A stretch of DNA of 64,000 nucleotides from positions 1-64,000 of the forward strand of contig NZ_JALIEA010000013.1 in NCBI RefSeq assembly GCF_022869005.1. Direction: 5' to 3'. The stretch is from Corynebacterium kalidii. Its GTDB lineage: Bacteria > Actinomycetota > Actinomycetes > Mycobacteriales > Mycobacteriaceae. The position numbers were made by a program, and so were the translations under genes. Positions 54,250-62,905 of the stretch are shown piece after piece (the stretch's first letter is position 1; every line of letters starts with the position of its first letter). Below the pieces are notes generated by a model, which saw only the letters and a list, made by a program, of their open reading frames with translations, had not been told where the DNA came from and made no database searches.

Positions 54250-54317
54250 GCGGACCGCGGCGCGTGCCGTCCCCCGTCTGATTCCGCACCGGCAACAATC
54301 GCTCTCTAAGAATCTAT

Positions 54318-54343
54318 CCGCTAAACTACTTCGTGAAAGTAAT
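54318..54343. promoter_or_regulatory. MarR-type motif before ridA
   Basis: CCGCTAAACTACTT (54318-54331) is followed by CGTGAAAGTAAT. It contains TACTT-N5-AAGTA (54327-54341). A similar motif in inverse orientation lies before the catabolic operon at 55558-55571 (CCGCTTTACTATTT on the minus strand), and AAGTAAT recurs beside it. Confidence 0.5.
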
Positions 54344-54373
54344 GGCAGCGGACCCCGAGGAAAGAGAGCGACG

Positions 54374-54739
54374 ATGTCCGGCACCAGTTCCGACCACCCC
54401 TACAACCCCGCGAAGCGGGCCGGATCCCACATCTACGTGTCCGGCGCACTGTCGGTCGACGCCGACTACCGGCCGGTGTCCGGGCGCCGTGAGGCGCTGG
54501 ACGCCGCGTACGACCGCATGGTCGAGCGGCTGGCCACGGAAGGGGGGACCCCGGGAGACGTCGTCAAGCTCACGTATTATGTGACAGACCTATCCCTCCG
54601 TGAAGAGGCCAACCAGCAGTTCGTCGACAACTTCGCGGAGACGGGTGCAGCCCGCACCTTCCTGGAGGTCTCCCGACTTCCGTACGGTGCCTCGGTCGAG
54701 ATTGACGCCATAGCGGTGACGGAGAGAGAGAACGCATGA
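54374..54739 (+). CDS. RidA family protein (imine/enamine deaminase-like)
   Basis: 121-residue RidA/YjgF/UK114-fold protein. The final PYGASVEIDAIAVTE and GTPGDVVKLTYYVTDLS are family hallmarks. The canonical imine-binding Arg is not obvious; the RidA subfamily is uncertain. GAGAG before the ATG at 54374. The stop overlaps the marR start (ATGA), so the two form an operon. Confidence 0.85.
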   Translation: MSGTSSDHPYNPAKRAGSHIYVSGALSVDADYRPVSGRREALDAAYDRMVERLATEGGTPGDVVKLTYYVTDLSLREEANQQFVDNFAETGAARTFLEVSRLPYGASVEIDAIAVTERENA

Positions 54740-55254
54740 GTTCAGAGGAGACCCCGGACTACGTCGACGGGATCATCGCGCAGTGGGCGAGGGTCGAGCC
54801 CGGGCTCGACGTCTCCCCGCTGCGGGTGTTCGGGCGCCTGCACAGGGCCTATCTCCTCTACAGCCACATCATCAGCGAGACCTTCGACGAGTACGGGATC
54901 AACCAGGCCGGATTCGACGTGCTGGCCTCGTTGAAACGGACGGGGCCGGACGCCACCGTCACACCGACGGAACTGGCGACGCAGTCCCTGGTGACCTCGG
55001 GAGGGGTGTCGCTGAGGCTCAACCGTCTCGAGGACGCCGGGCTCGTCGAACGCATCCGCGGACGGCAGGACCGGCGTGCCGTGGGGGTGCGGCTCACGGA
55101 GAAGGGCGACGAGCTCGTCTCGCGCGTCGCGCGTCACCACTTCGCCCGGGAGGCGGAGCTGCTCAGCGACCTCAGCGACGACGAGCAGCGTGTCCTGTCG
55201 GACCTGTTGCGGAGACTGTTCCACTCCCTCAACGCGGGGCAGGCCCCCGCCTGA
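54736..55254 (+). CDS. MarR family regulator
   Basis: 172-residue winged-helix regulator. HTH about residues 75-97 (TPTELATQSLVTSGGVSLRL, then NRLEDAGLVER) with the wing RGRQDRRAVGVRLTEKG. It is co-transcribed with ridA and lies just upstream of the catabolic operon at 55666. A shared motif before both transcripts suggests autoregulation and control of the downstream operon, with an aromatic or acidic pathway compound as ligand. Confidence 0.9.
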   Translation: MSSEETPDYVDGIIAQWARVEPGLDVSPLRVFGRLHRAYLLYSHIISETFDEYGINQAGFDVLASLKRTGPDATVTPTELATQSLVTSGGVSLRLNRLEDAGLVERIRGRQDRRAVGVRLTEKGDELVSRVARHHFAREAELLSDLSDDEQRVLSDLLRRLFHSLNAGQAPA

Positions 55255-55274
55255 CGGCCGGATTCGCCCCGTAC

Positions 55275-55307
55275 TGACCGCCGCAGACTGACAGTCTGCG
55301 GCGGTCA
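55275..55307 (+). terminator. Hairpin terminator after marR
   Basis: Perfect 15-bp stem (TGACCGCCGCAGACT / AGTCTGCGGCGGTCA) with a three-base loop, 20 bases after the marR stop. No T-tract. Confidence 0.85.
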
Positions 55308-55665
55308 CGTCTGTCCGGGCCCGGCTCCGGCGGGGATATGTATGTTGGTGGTCACATCGGGGGAACGGTGTGTTCCTGGACACCGGGGGTGATCGACGGG
55401 GGTGGTTGCGGGAGTCCGGGGATGTATTTCTTTGCCGGAAATAACTTAGCGATGAACTGCACTTCTTAGGGTCACCGTAGTTCCCTGCTGCGCCGACAGT
55501 GGTCTTTTCAGCGCGGAACGCATTGAGTGACCCGGCTCACCCATCTAGTATTGCGCCAAATAGTAAAGCGGTAAGTAATCAAGTGAGGAAGCGACCGCTG
55601 ACCGCGTACCCCGCACCACCGGTCCGGCGAGACGAACCAGAGACCACGCCAGAGGAGCTGAACAC
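55308..55665 (+). promoter_or_regulatory. Long promoter region of the catabolic operon
   Basis: No gene is visible in these 358 bases. The AT-rich end carries the inverse MarR-like motif (55558-55571), followed by AAGTAAT (55573-55579). It lies about 90 bases before the ALDH start, so a sizeable leader is expected. Candidate -10 elements such as TAGTAT (55546) cannot be ranked by eye. Confidence 0.45.
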
Positions 55666-57240
55666 ATGACGGTCACCCCAGAGAAGACCCCGGAGAAGGA
55701 CCCGGAGAAGATTCCGGACCTCCGCGTCGTCGACGCCGTCCGCCTCCACGGTGACTGGGTCACCGGCGCCGGGGACCTGTACACCGTCGTCGACCCCGCC
55801 ACCGGGGCAGAGGTCCAGACGATCCACCAGATCTCCGCGGAGCAGGCCCGCGCCGCCATCGACGCCGCGGACACCGCCTTCCGGACGTCCGGGTGGCGGG
55901 ACCTGATGCCCCACGAGCGGGCAGCTGGGCTCCGCCGCATCGCCGACGGCATCGACAGGAACCGGGAACGGCTCGCCAGGATCCAGACGGCGAACACGGG
56001 CAAGACCCTCACCGAGACCACGAAACTCGTCGCCAGTGCCGCCGGCACCTTCCGCTACTACGCGGCGGCCGTGGAGTCCCGTCAGGAGGCGGTGACCCCC
56101 CGGCGCGGCCCCTGGGACACGGTGAGCGTCCTGGAGCCGTTGGGTGTGGTCGCCGCGATCACCCCGTGGAACTCGCCGATCGCCTCCGACGCGCAGAAGA
56201 TCGCCCCGGCCCTCGCGGCGGGTAACGCCGTGGTCCTCAAGCCGGCGGAGTGGACGCCCCTGGTGGCCATGGCGTTGATGGAGATCGTCGTCGCGTCCGG
56301 GCTGCCCGAGGGGCTGGTGACCGTCCTGCCCGGCAAGAGCGCCGTCATCGGCGACGCGATCACCGGGCACCCTGCCGTGGCGAAGATCTCGTTCACCGGT
56401 GGCACCGGGGCCGGCAAGCGCATCGCCCACCAGGCGGCCGACCGGCTGATCCCGACCACGCTGGAGCTCGGCGGGAAGTCGCCGACGATCGTGTGCGAGG
56501 ACGCCGACGTCGACCAGGCACTCCAGGGGGTGTTGTTCGGGATCTTCTCGTCGACCGGGCAGAGCTGTATCGCCGGGTCCCGGCTGTTCGTGCACCGCAG
56601 CATCTACCGGGGGTTCGTCGACGAACTCGTCCGGCGCGCCCGGCAGTTGCGGATCGGCCCGGGGACGGACCCCGCCACCGACGTCGGCCCGCTGGTGCAC
56701 GCGCGTCACCGCGACACCGTCCACGGGTACGTGGAGCGGGCGCGGGGTGAGGGCGGGACCGTCCTGTGCGGCGGGAAGGCCCCGGACGCGACGGAACTGG
56801 CGGACGGGAACTACTACGAGCCGACCGTGATCGAGGGGCTGGCGAACTCGAGCGACACCTGCCAGGAGGAGATCTTCGGCCCGGTGCTCGTCTGCCTGCC
56901 CTTCGACGACGAGGACGACCTGGTGGACCAGGCCAACGACACCGTGTACGGCCTGGCGGTGGGGATCTGGACGCCCGCGTACCTGCGTGCCCGGCGGCTG
57001 GCCCGGCGTATCGACGCCGGCACCGTCTGGATCAACACCTACAAGCAGTTCAGCATCTCGACCCCGTTCTCCGGGTTCAAGGACTCCGGTCTCGGGGTCG
57101 ACAAGGGGCTGGACGGTCTCGCCGAGTACTCGAAGAGGAAGAGCCTCTACTGGGGTCTGGACCAGGCCCCGATGGGGTGGGGGAGGCCGACACCCCACCC
57201 CTCCGACCACGACACGTCACACACCGAGGAGACATCATGA
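55666..57240 (+). CDS. Aldehyde dehydrogenase (semialdehyde type)
   Basis: 524-residue aldehyde dehydrogenase with catalytic Cys in STGQSCIAGSR, Glu in LELGGKSP and SFTGGTGAGK. An unusual N-terminal extension of EKTPEKDPEKIP repeats precedes the enzyme. GAGGAG before the ATG. First gene of the catabolic operon; with the extradiol-type dioxygenase, a 2-hydroxymuconate-semialdehyde dehydrogenase role is plausible but not proven. The stop overlaps the next ATG. Confidence 0.87.
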   Translation: MTVTPEKTPEKDPEKIPDLRVVDAVRLHGDWVTGAGDLYTVVDPATGAEVQTIHQISAEQARAAIDAADTAFRTSGWRDLMPHERAAGLRRIADGIDRNRERLARIQTANTGKTLTETTKLVASAAGTFRYYAAAVESRQEAVTPRRGPWDTVSVLEPLGVVAAITPWNSPIASDAQKIAPALAAGNAVVLKPAEWTPLVAMALMEIVVASGLPEGLVTVLPGKSAVIGDAITGHPAVAKISFTGGTGAGKRIAHQAADRLIPTTLELGGKSPTIVCEDADVDQALQGVLFGIFSSTGQSCIAGSRLFVHRSIYRGFVDELVRRARQLRIGPGTDPATDVGPLVHARHRDTVHGYVERARGEGGTVLCGGKAPDATELADGNYYEPTVIEGLANSSDTCQEEIFGPVLVCLPFDDEDDLVDQANDTVYGLAVGIWTPAYLRARRLARRIDAGTVWINTYKQFSISTPFSGFKDSGLGVDKGLDGLAEYSKRKSLYWGLDQAPMGWGRPTPHPSDHDTSHTEETS

Positions 57241-58169
57241 CCACTGCACAGCATCCACCGGTCGCGCAGCTGCGGAAGCTCCGGTTCGTCGAACTCCGGA
57301 CCTCTGAGCTGGCCGACTCCACGGAGTTCTACTCCGGTGCCTGGGGACTCGAGGTCGTCGAGAAGGAGAAGGACACCTCGTGGCTGCGGGGCACCGGGTC
57401 CGAGCACCACATCCTCCAGCTGACCGACGCCGACAAGAACGGTCTGGGCCGCATCAGCTTCGCGGTCGGCACCCCGCGGGAGGTCGACGAGGCGGCGCGC
57501 CGGCTCGAGGCACGGAACATCCCGATCATCTCGGGCCCCGGGCCCTCGGAGAACGCCGGTGAAGGCTACAGCGTGAGCTTCATCGACCCGGAGGGCCGCC
57601 GGATCGAGCTTCTCGCGGACTTCTGGGCGGTGCCGGAGCGGCACACCGCCGACGCGATCCCGAAGGGCGTGACCCATGTCGTGCTGAACACCGCCGACAT
57701 CGACACCGCCGTGGCGTTCTACTGCGACGTGCTGGGGATGCGGGTGTCGGACTGGTCGGAGCACCAGATGGCGTTCCTGCGCTGCAACAGCGACCACCAT
57801 TCGATCGCCTTCAACCAGGCGCAGTGGGCCTCGGTCAACCACGTGGCCTACGAGATGCCGTCGGTGAACGACTTCATGCGCGGTATCGGACGGCTCAAGC
57901 AGTCCGGTGTCACCCCGCTCTGGGGTCCGGGCCGCCACGGCCCCGGCGACAACACCTTCTCGTACTTCGGTGACCCCGCCGGCCTGGTCTGCGAGTTCAC
58001 CTCGGAGATCGCCCAGGTCGACGAGGACCAGTGGCTGTGCCGGGTGTGGCGCCGGGTGCCGGAGCTGTCCGACACCTGGGGCACCGCGGGGCCGCCGAGC
58101 AAGGACGTCCGTTCCCACATGGCGGGCATCCCGGACGAGGGGTCCTTCCACCTCCTCGACAACCGCTGA
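57237..58169 (+). CDS. Two-domain VOC protein, probable extradiol dioxygenase
   Basis: 310-residue protein with two vicinal-oxygen-chelate domains (about 10-135 and 145-275), the layout of type I extradiol ring-cleavage dioxygenases. Candidate Fe(II) ligands in the second domain are the His of THVVLNT, the His pair region DHHSIAF, and the Glu of VCEFTSE. It would open a catechol-like ring in the meta mode. Followed by an alpha/beta hydrolase as in meta-cleavage operons. A non-dioxygenase VOC enzyme cannot be excluded. Confidence 0.8.
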   Translation: MTTAQHPPVAQLRKLRFVELRTSELADSTEFYSGAWGLEVVEKEKDTSWLRGTGSEHHILQLTDADKNGLGRISFAVGTPREVDEAARRLEARNIPIISGPGPSENAGEGYSVSFIDPEGRRIELLADFWAVPERHTADAIPKGVTHVVLNTADIDTAVAFYCDVLGMRVSDWSEHQMAFLRCNSDHHSIAFNQAQWASVNHVAYEMPSVNDFMRGIGRLKQSGVTPLWGPGRHGPGDNTFSYFGDPAGLVCEFTSEIAQVDEDQWLCRVWRRVPELSDTWGTAGPPSKDVRSHMAGIPDEGSFHLLDNR

Positions 58170-58198
58170 CCCGCCACCACCGACACGAAAGGACCGTG

Positions 58199-59062
58199 AT
58201 GACCACCATCGAACCAGCACCGTCCGTGAGGGAGGGGCCCTCGGGCGTCCACCTCACGGAGGCCGGGGACGGCATCCCCGTGTTCCTTCTCCACGGTATC
58301 GGCAGTTCCGGTGCGGTCTTCGACGACCAGCTGCCGTTGCTGGCCGACGAGCACCACGTCGTCGCCTGGGACGCCCCGGGCTACGGCCGGTCGGCCGACC
58401 CGGACGGCCCCCTGGGGATCGACGACTTCGCCGACATCGCCGCCGAGTGCATCCGCACCTGTTTCGACGACGGGGCGCACGTCGTCGGGATGTCTTGGGG
58501 CGGTGTCATCGCGACACGGCTGGCCCTGCGGCACCCGGAGCTCGTCCGGAGCCTGATCCTCGGCTCGTCGACGGTCGGCTCCGGCGGGGACCCCGGCAAG
58601 GCGGGGCAGATGCGTGGCCGTCCGGAGGAGCTCGGGCGGGTCGGGGCGGCGGCGTTCGCCGGGGACCGTGCGGTCCGCCTCGTCTCCCCGGACGCCACCG
58701 CGGAGCTGAAGCAGCAGGCGACCGCGCTGATGGAGTCGTCCATCCGGCTGCCCGGCTACGGCTACGCGGCGGAGTCCATGGCCACCACCGACCACACCGA
58801 CGACCTCGGTGACGTCGCCGTCCCGACCCTGGTGTTCTGGGGCGACCGGGACGAGGTCACCGGGCGGGCCGCCGCGGTGCCGCTGATCGCCGGCATCCCC
58901 GGGGCGGTCGGTGTGGAGGTCCGCCACGCCGGGCACCTCACGAACCTGGAGTCCCCGGAGAACGTGACCACCTGGATCGCCTCGTTCGCCCTCATCGCCG
59001 AACGGATGAAGGAATCCGGACGGTACCTCAAGTCCACCCCACTGCCCGCTGCAGCCCTGTAG
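58199..59062 (+). CDS. Alpha/beta hydrolase (meta-cleavage hydrolase-like)
   Basis: 287-residue hydrolase with VFLLHGIGSSG oxyanion strand, nucleophile elbow VVGMSWGGVIA (Ser in GMSWGG), Asp in FWGDRDEV and His in VRHAGHLTNLE. The pattern resembles C-C bond hydrolases of aromatic pathways. AAAGGA six bases before the ATG. Natural successor to the VOC dioxygenase. Confidence 0.87.
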   Translation: MTTIEPAPSVREGPSGVHLTEAGDGIPVFLLHGIGSSGAVFDDQLPLLADEHHVVAWDAPGYGRSADPDGPLGIDDFADIAAECIRTCFDDGAHVVGMSWGGVIATRLALRHPELVRSLILGSSTVGSGGDPGKAGQMRGRPEELGRVGAAAFAGDRAVRLVSPDATAELKQQATALMESSIRLPGYGYAAESMATTDHTDDLGDVAVPTLVFWGDRDEVTGRAAAVPLIAGIPGAVGVEVRHAGHLTNLESPENVTTWIASFALIAERMKESGRYLKSTPLPAAAL

Positions 59063-59092
59063 CGGAGCACCCCACCGAAAGGAACCACCACC

Positions 59093-59611
59093 ATGTCCGA
59101 CAACCAGCTGACCTACAACGACACCGTCGACCTCGCCGACTACACCGACTCGCTGGTCCTCACCCGTGAGAGCCGGTACGAGGACTGGGACACGCTCAAC
59201 TTCCAGACCAAGGCCGGCGACCAGTTCGCCCGGGCGCAGATCCGCTACGTCGGTTCCGGTGCCACCGGCAACCACGACACGGACTCCCGGACCATCCCGT
59301 CGCGGGGCTTCACCTTCTCCAACATGCTCCTGCCCGCCGGGGCGGAGGGCCCGGAGCACACCCACAACGACGTCGAGGAGGCGTTCTTCGTCCTCGAAGG
59401 TGAGGTCGACGTCAGCGTCCACCGCGGTACCGAGGTCGTCACCCGCACCCTGGGCTACCGCGACATGATCGTGGTGCCGGCCGGGGTCCCCCGTAGCCTG
59501 AAGAACAACACCGACAAGCCCGCCCTGTTCTGCGTGATCATCGGCGCCCAGAAGCCGGAGATCCCGACGTACCCGGAGACCTCCGTGATGCACGGGATCA
59601 CCAGGGACTGA
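59093..59611 (+). CDS. Cupin domain protein
   Basis: 172-residue single-cupin protein. Metal-binding cupin motif 1 is EHTHNDVEEAFFVLEGEV and motif 2 is PAGVPRSLKN. It could be a small dioxygenase or isomerase, or a sensor, in the pathway. AAAGGAACC precedes the ATG. The following SDR begins after five bases. Confidence 0.82.
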   Translation: MSDNQLTYNDTVDLADYTDSLVLTRESRYEDWDTLNFQTKAGDQFARAQIRYVGSGATGNHDTDSRTIPSRGFTFSNMLLPAGAEGPEHTHNDVEEAFFVLEGEVDVSVHRGTEVVTRTLGYRDMIVVPAGVPRSLKNNTDKPALFCVIIGAQKPEIPTYPETSVMHGITRD

Positions 59612-59616
59612 TCGCG

Positions 59617-60363
59617 ATGGCTGTTCCACGGACACTCCTGGTCACCGGAGCAGGCCGCGGCCTCGGACGGACGATCGCCCTCGACCTGGCACGCTGCGGC
59701 TGGCACCTCTGGCTCGCGGACATCCGGGACAGCGCGGTGCAGGACACCGCGCGCCGGATCGTCAACGCCGGTGGGTCGGCGTCCCCGCTGGCCGTGGACA
59801 TCTCCGACCCGGACGCTGTCGCCGACCTGGGCCGGGAGCTGCAGGCGGCGGGGCCGTTGCACGGCCTGGTGAACTGCGCCGCCCTGGCCGACGGTGTCGG
59901 CGGGTCGCCGGTGCACGAACTCCCCCTCGCCGAGTGGGACCGTGTGCTGTCGGTCAACCTCCGTGGCAGCTTCCTGATGCTCCGCATGGCGGCCCCGTTG
60001 ATCATCGCCGCCGGTGGCGGGGCGGTCGTCAACATCGGCTCCGACGCGGCGACGAACGGGTCGGCGAACCTGGCCCACTACATCACCTCCAAGGGCGGAC
60101 TGGCGGCCCTCACCCGGGCCGCCGCCAGCGACCTGGGCCCCCACGGGGTCACGGTGAACACCGTCTCGCCCGGGCTCACCGAGTCCGAGTCGGCGGCGAA
60201 GGTGCCGGAGACACGCCACGAGGAGTACCGGCGGCAACGCGCCCTGCTGCGCGACCAGCAGCCCACCGACATCACCGGGGTGGTCCGGCTCCTGCTGTCC
60301 GACGAGGGCAGCTACATCACCGGCCAGGAGATCCTCGTCAACGGCGGATTCGTCTTCCGCTGA
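59617..60363 (+). CDS. SDR family oxidoreductase
   Basis: 248-residue short-chain dehydrogenase with TGAGRGLG nucleotide loop, Asp after the second strand (LADIRD, favouring NAD), NCAALADG, the Ser in NIGSDAAT, and catalytic YITSK. A dihydrodiol or hydroxy-acid dehydrogenase role fits the operon. Follows the cupin by five bases. Confidence 0.9.
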   Translation: MAVPRTLLVTGAGRGLGRTIALDLARCGWHLWLADIRDSAVQDTARRIVNAGGSASPLAVDISDPDAVADLGRELQAAGPLHGLVNCAALADGVGGSPVHELPLAEWDRVLSVNLRGSFLMLRMAAPLIIAAGGGAVVNIGSDAATNGSANLAHYITSKGGLAALTRAAASDLGPHGVTVNTVSPGLTESESAAKVPETRHEEYRRQRALLRDQQPTDITGVVRLLLSDEGSYITGQEILVNGGFVFR

Positions 60364-60402
60364 TCACCCAGCAACTACTGAAGTGGAAAGGAGGCACGGA
60401 CG

Positions 60403-61185
60403 ATGGACCTGCAACTCAGCGGGAAGACGTTCGTCGTGACCGGCGGGAGCTCCGGCATCGGCCTGGCCACGGTCGACGCCCTCACCGGGGAGGGCGCCTC
60501 GGTCGTGACCTGTGCCCGGGACCCCGAGCGGCTACGGCAGGCGGTGGCGGGGCTGTCCCGCAGCGACCTGGTCACCACCGTCGGGTGTGACGTCCGCTCC
60601 GGCGACGACGTCCGGGCGATGGCGGAGACCGTCCGGGAGCGGTTCGGTGTCCTCGACGGGGTCGTCAACAACGCCGGGGGGTCACGGATGGTCCCGCTGT
60701 CCGAGATGACCGCGGCGGACTGGCAGGACGAGCTGTCGTTGAAGTTCACGCCCGTCCTCAACAGCGTCGATCACCTGGTCCCGCTGATGGCCGACGCCGA
60801 CTCCCCGGCGATGGTCAACCTCAACGCGGTCCTGGCCCGGCAGCCCGAACCGGCCCTCGCGGCGACGTCCGCGGCACGTGCCGGACTGCTGAACCTCACC
60901 AAGTCCCTGTCCCACAGCCTCGCCGCCGCGCGGGTCCGGGTGAACTCGGTGTGCCTCGGGCTCATCGACACCGGCCAGTGGCGGCGACGCTACGAGAAGG
61001 CGGACGGCTACACCAGCTACGACGACTTCTCGCGGGACATCGCCGCCGACCGGGGGATCGTCCTCGGCCGGTTCGGACGCGCCGACGAGGTCGCCCCGGT
61101 CGTCTCGTTCCTGCTCTCGCCCCGTGCGTCCTACATCACCGGAGCGACGGTCGACGTCGCCGGAGGAGTCAACCGATATGTCTGA
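60403..61185 (+). CDS. SDR-like protein without the YxxxK catalytic pair
   Basis: 260-residue SDR-fold protein. The nucleotide loop TGGSSGIG and NNAGGS are intact, but where the family has YxASK this protein reads ATSAARAGLLNLTKS: Thr at the Tyr position and Arg at the Lys position, and the upstream serine position is NLNAVLA. It may use different catalysis or have a non-redox or partner role for the SDR just upstream. AAGGAGG precedes the ATG; the stop overlaps the TPP gene. Confidence 0.85.
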   Translation: MDLQLSGKTFVVTGGSSGIGLATVDALTGEGASVVTCARDPERLRQAVAGLSRSDLVTTVGCDVRSGDDVRAMAETVRERFGVLDGVVNNAGGSRMVPLSEMTAADWQDELSLKFTPVLNSVDHLVPLMADADSPAMVNLNAVLARQPEPALAATSAARAGLLNLTKSLSHSLAAARVRVNSVCLGLIDTGQWRRRYEKADGYTSYDDFSRDIAADRGIVLGRFGRADEVAPVVSFLLSPRASYITGATVDVAGGVNRYV

Positions 61186-62905
61186 TACACAGTCCCCGAC
61201 CACCTACCGCAACGGCGGTGAACTGCTGGCGGACATCCTGTCCGAGGCCGGCGTGGACACCGTGTTCGGGATCATCTCAGTACACAACCTGCCGCTGGTC
61301 GAGGCGGTGTCGAGCCGCCTGCGGTTCGTCCCGGTCCGGCACGAGGCCGCCGCGGTGAACGCCGCCGACGGCTACGCCCGGGCGAGCGGCACCCTCGGGT
61401 GCGCACTGACCAGCACCGGCACCGGTGCGGGCAACGCCGCTGGGTCACTGATCGAGTCGTTGAGCTCGGCGACCTCGGTGCTGCACGTCACCGGCCAGAT
61501 CCAGAGCCGGTACCTGGGCTCGGGCCGCGGGTTCATCCACGAGACCCGCGACCAGAAGGGCATGCTCGACGCCGTCTCCCGCGCGGCGTTCACCATCACC
61601 GAGGCGGACGACGCCGCGCCGGTGCTGCGCCGGGCGGCGGCGCTCGCCGTCGACGCCGTCGGCGGCCCGGTCAGCGTGGAGTGGCCGATCGACCTGCAGT
61701 TCGCGCCGACGACGGACACCGGCGACGGTGCCGGCAGTGTCGACGGCGCCGCCCTGCCTGAGCCGGTCGCCCCCCGCGTGCCGGACACCGGCGAACTCGA
61801 GGCGGCACTGAAGTTGCTGTCGTCGGCCCGCCGGCCGCTGCTGTGGCTCGGCGGCGGGGCGACCGGCCGTGAGGCCCGGGACCTGGCCGTCCACCTGGCG
61901 GAGTCCTGGGGCGCGGGCGTGGTCACCAGCAACTCCGGGCGCGGCGCGGTCCCCGAGGACCATGACCTGTGCATCGGCAACTACGCGGCGAGCCCGGCCG
62001 GACGTGGGCTGCTGGCCGAGGCCGACTGCCTCCTCACAGTCGGCACCCACTTCCGGTCCAACGAGACCTCGGACTACACCGTGGAGATCCCGCGGCTCCA
62101 CGTCCAGGTCGACCAGGACGCCGCGGCGATCGGCCGGGTCTACCCCGCACAGGCGGGCGTCCACGGCGACGCCGCCGAGGTGCTGGGCTACCTGGTGGAC
62201 AACCGGGCGGCGCTGCGGTCCGACAAGGACTGGCGGCGGCGCGTCACCGCGGCACGGGAGGAGTGCCGCCGCCGTCAGCGCGACGGCCTCGGCGACCACG
62301 CCGCGTTCGCCGACGCGCTCCGCGACATCCTGCCGGACGGGTCGCCGGTCGCCCGCGACGTCACCATCGCCTCGAGCTCCTGGGGCAACCGTCTGCTCCC
62401 GATGCCTACCCCCGGGGTGAACATCTTCCCGCGCGGCGGTGGCATCGGCCAGGGCCTGGCGATGGCCATCGGCGCGGCGGCGGCCGTCCCCGACCAGCCG
62501 GTGGTCTCCATCTGCGGCGACGGTGGCCTCGCCGTCCACCTCGGCGAGATGCTCACCCTCGCCCAGGAGAACCCGTGGCTGGTGCTGCTGGTGTTCAACG
62601 ACGGCGGGTACGGCGTCCTGCGGAACATGCAGGACTCCATGGGTAACGACCGCACCGGTGTCGACCTGGCCACCCCGGACTTCCGGATGCTCGCCGCCGC
62701 CTGCGGCCTCGACTACGCCCGGATCAGCTCCCCCGACGAGGTGCACGGCGTGCTCGCCGACGCCGTGGCGCTGACCTCCGCGGTGGTGGTCGAGGTCGAC
62801 CTCGCCGCCTACGGCGACATGCCGGCGCCGTTCACCCCGCCGGTGAGCGTGCCCGACGGCGATGAGGAGGACGAGAACGACGGGGACGGTGAGGACGATG
62901 AGTGA
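61178..62905 (+). CDS. ThDP-dependent enzyme (benzoylformate decarboxylase-like)
   Basis: 575-residue thiamine-diphosphate enzyme, with PYR-domain Glu in VRHEAAAVNAADGYA and PP-domain ICGDGGLAVHLGEM...FNDGGYG. It lacks acetolactate-synthase features such as a regulatory partner and is closer to 2-oxo-acid decarboxylases. GGAGGAG nine bases before the ATG, inside the SDR end. The acidic C-terminal tail overlaps the reductase gene. Likely decarboxylates an aryl or short 2-oxo-acid of the pathway. Confidence 0.85.
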   Translation: MSDTQSPTTYRNGGELLADILSEAGVDTVFGIISVHNLPLVEAVSSRLRFVPVRHEAAAVNAADGYARASGTLGCALTSTGTGAGNAAGSLIESLSSATSVLHVTGQIQSRYLGSGRGFIHETRDQKGMLDAVSRAAFTITEADDAAPVLRRAAALAVDAVGGPVSVEWPIDLQFAPTTDTGDGAGSVDGAALPEPVAPRVPDTGELEAALKLLSSARRPLLWLGGGATGREARDLAVHLAESWGAGVVTSNSGRGAVPEDHDLCIGNYAASPAGRGLLAEADCLLTVGTHFRSNETSDYTVEIPRLHVQVDQDAAAIGRVYPAQAGVHGDAAEVLGYLVDNRAALRSDKDWRRRVTAAREECRRRQRDGLGDHAAFADALRDILPDGSPVARDVTIASSSWGNRLLPMPTPGVNIFPRGGGIGQGLAMAIGAAAAVPDQPVVSICGDGGLAVHLGEMLTLAQENPWLVLLVFNDGGYGVLRNMQDSMGNDRTGVDLATPDFRMLAAACGLDYARISSPDEVHGVLADAVALTSAVVVEVDLAAYGDMPAPFTPPVSVPDGDEEDENDGDGEDDE

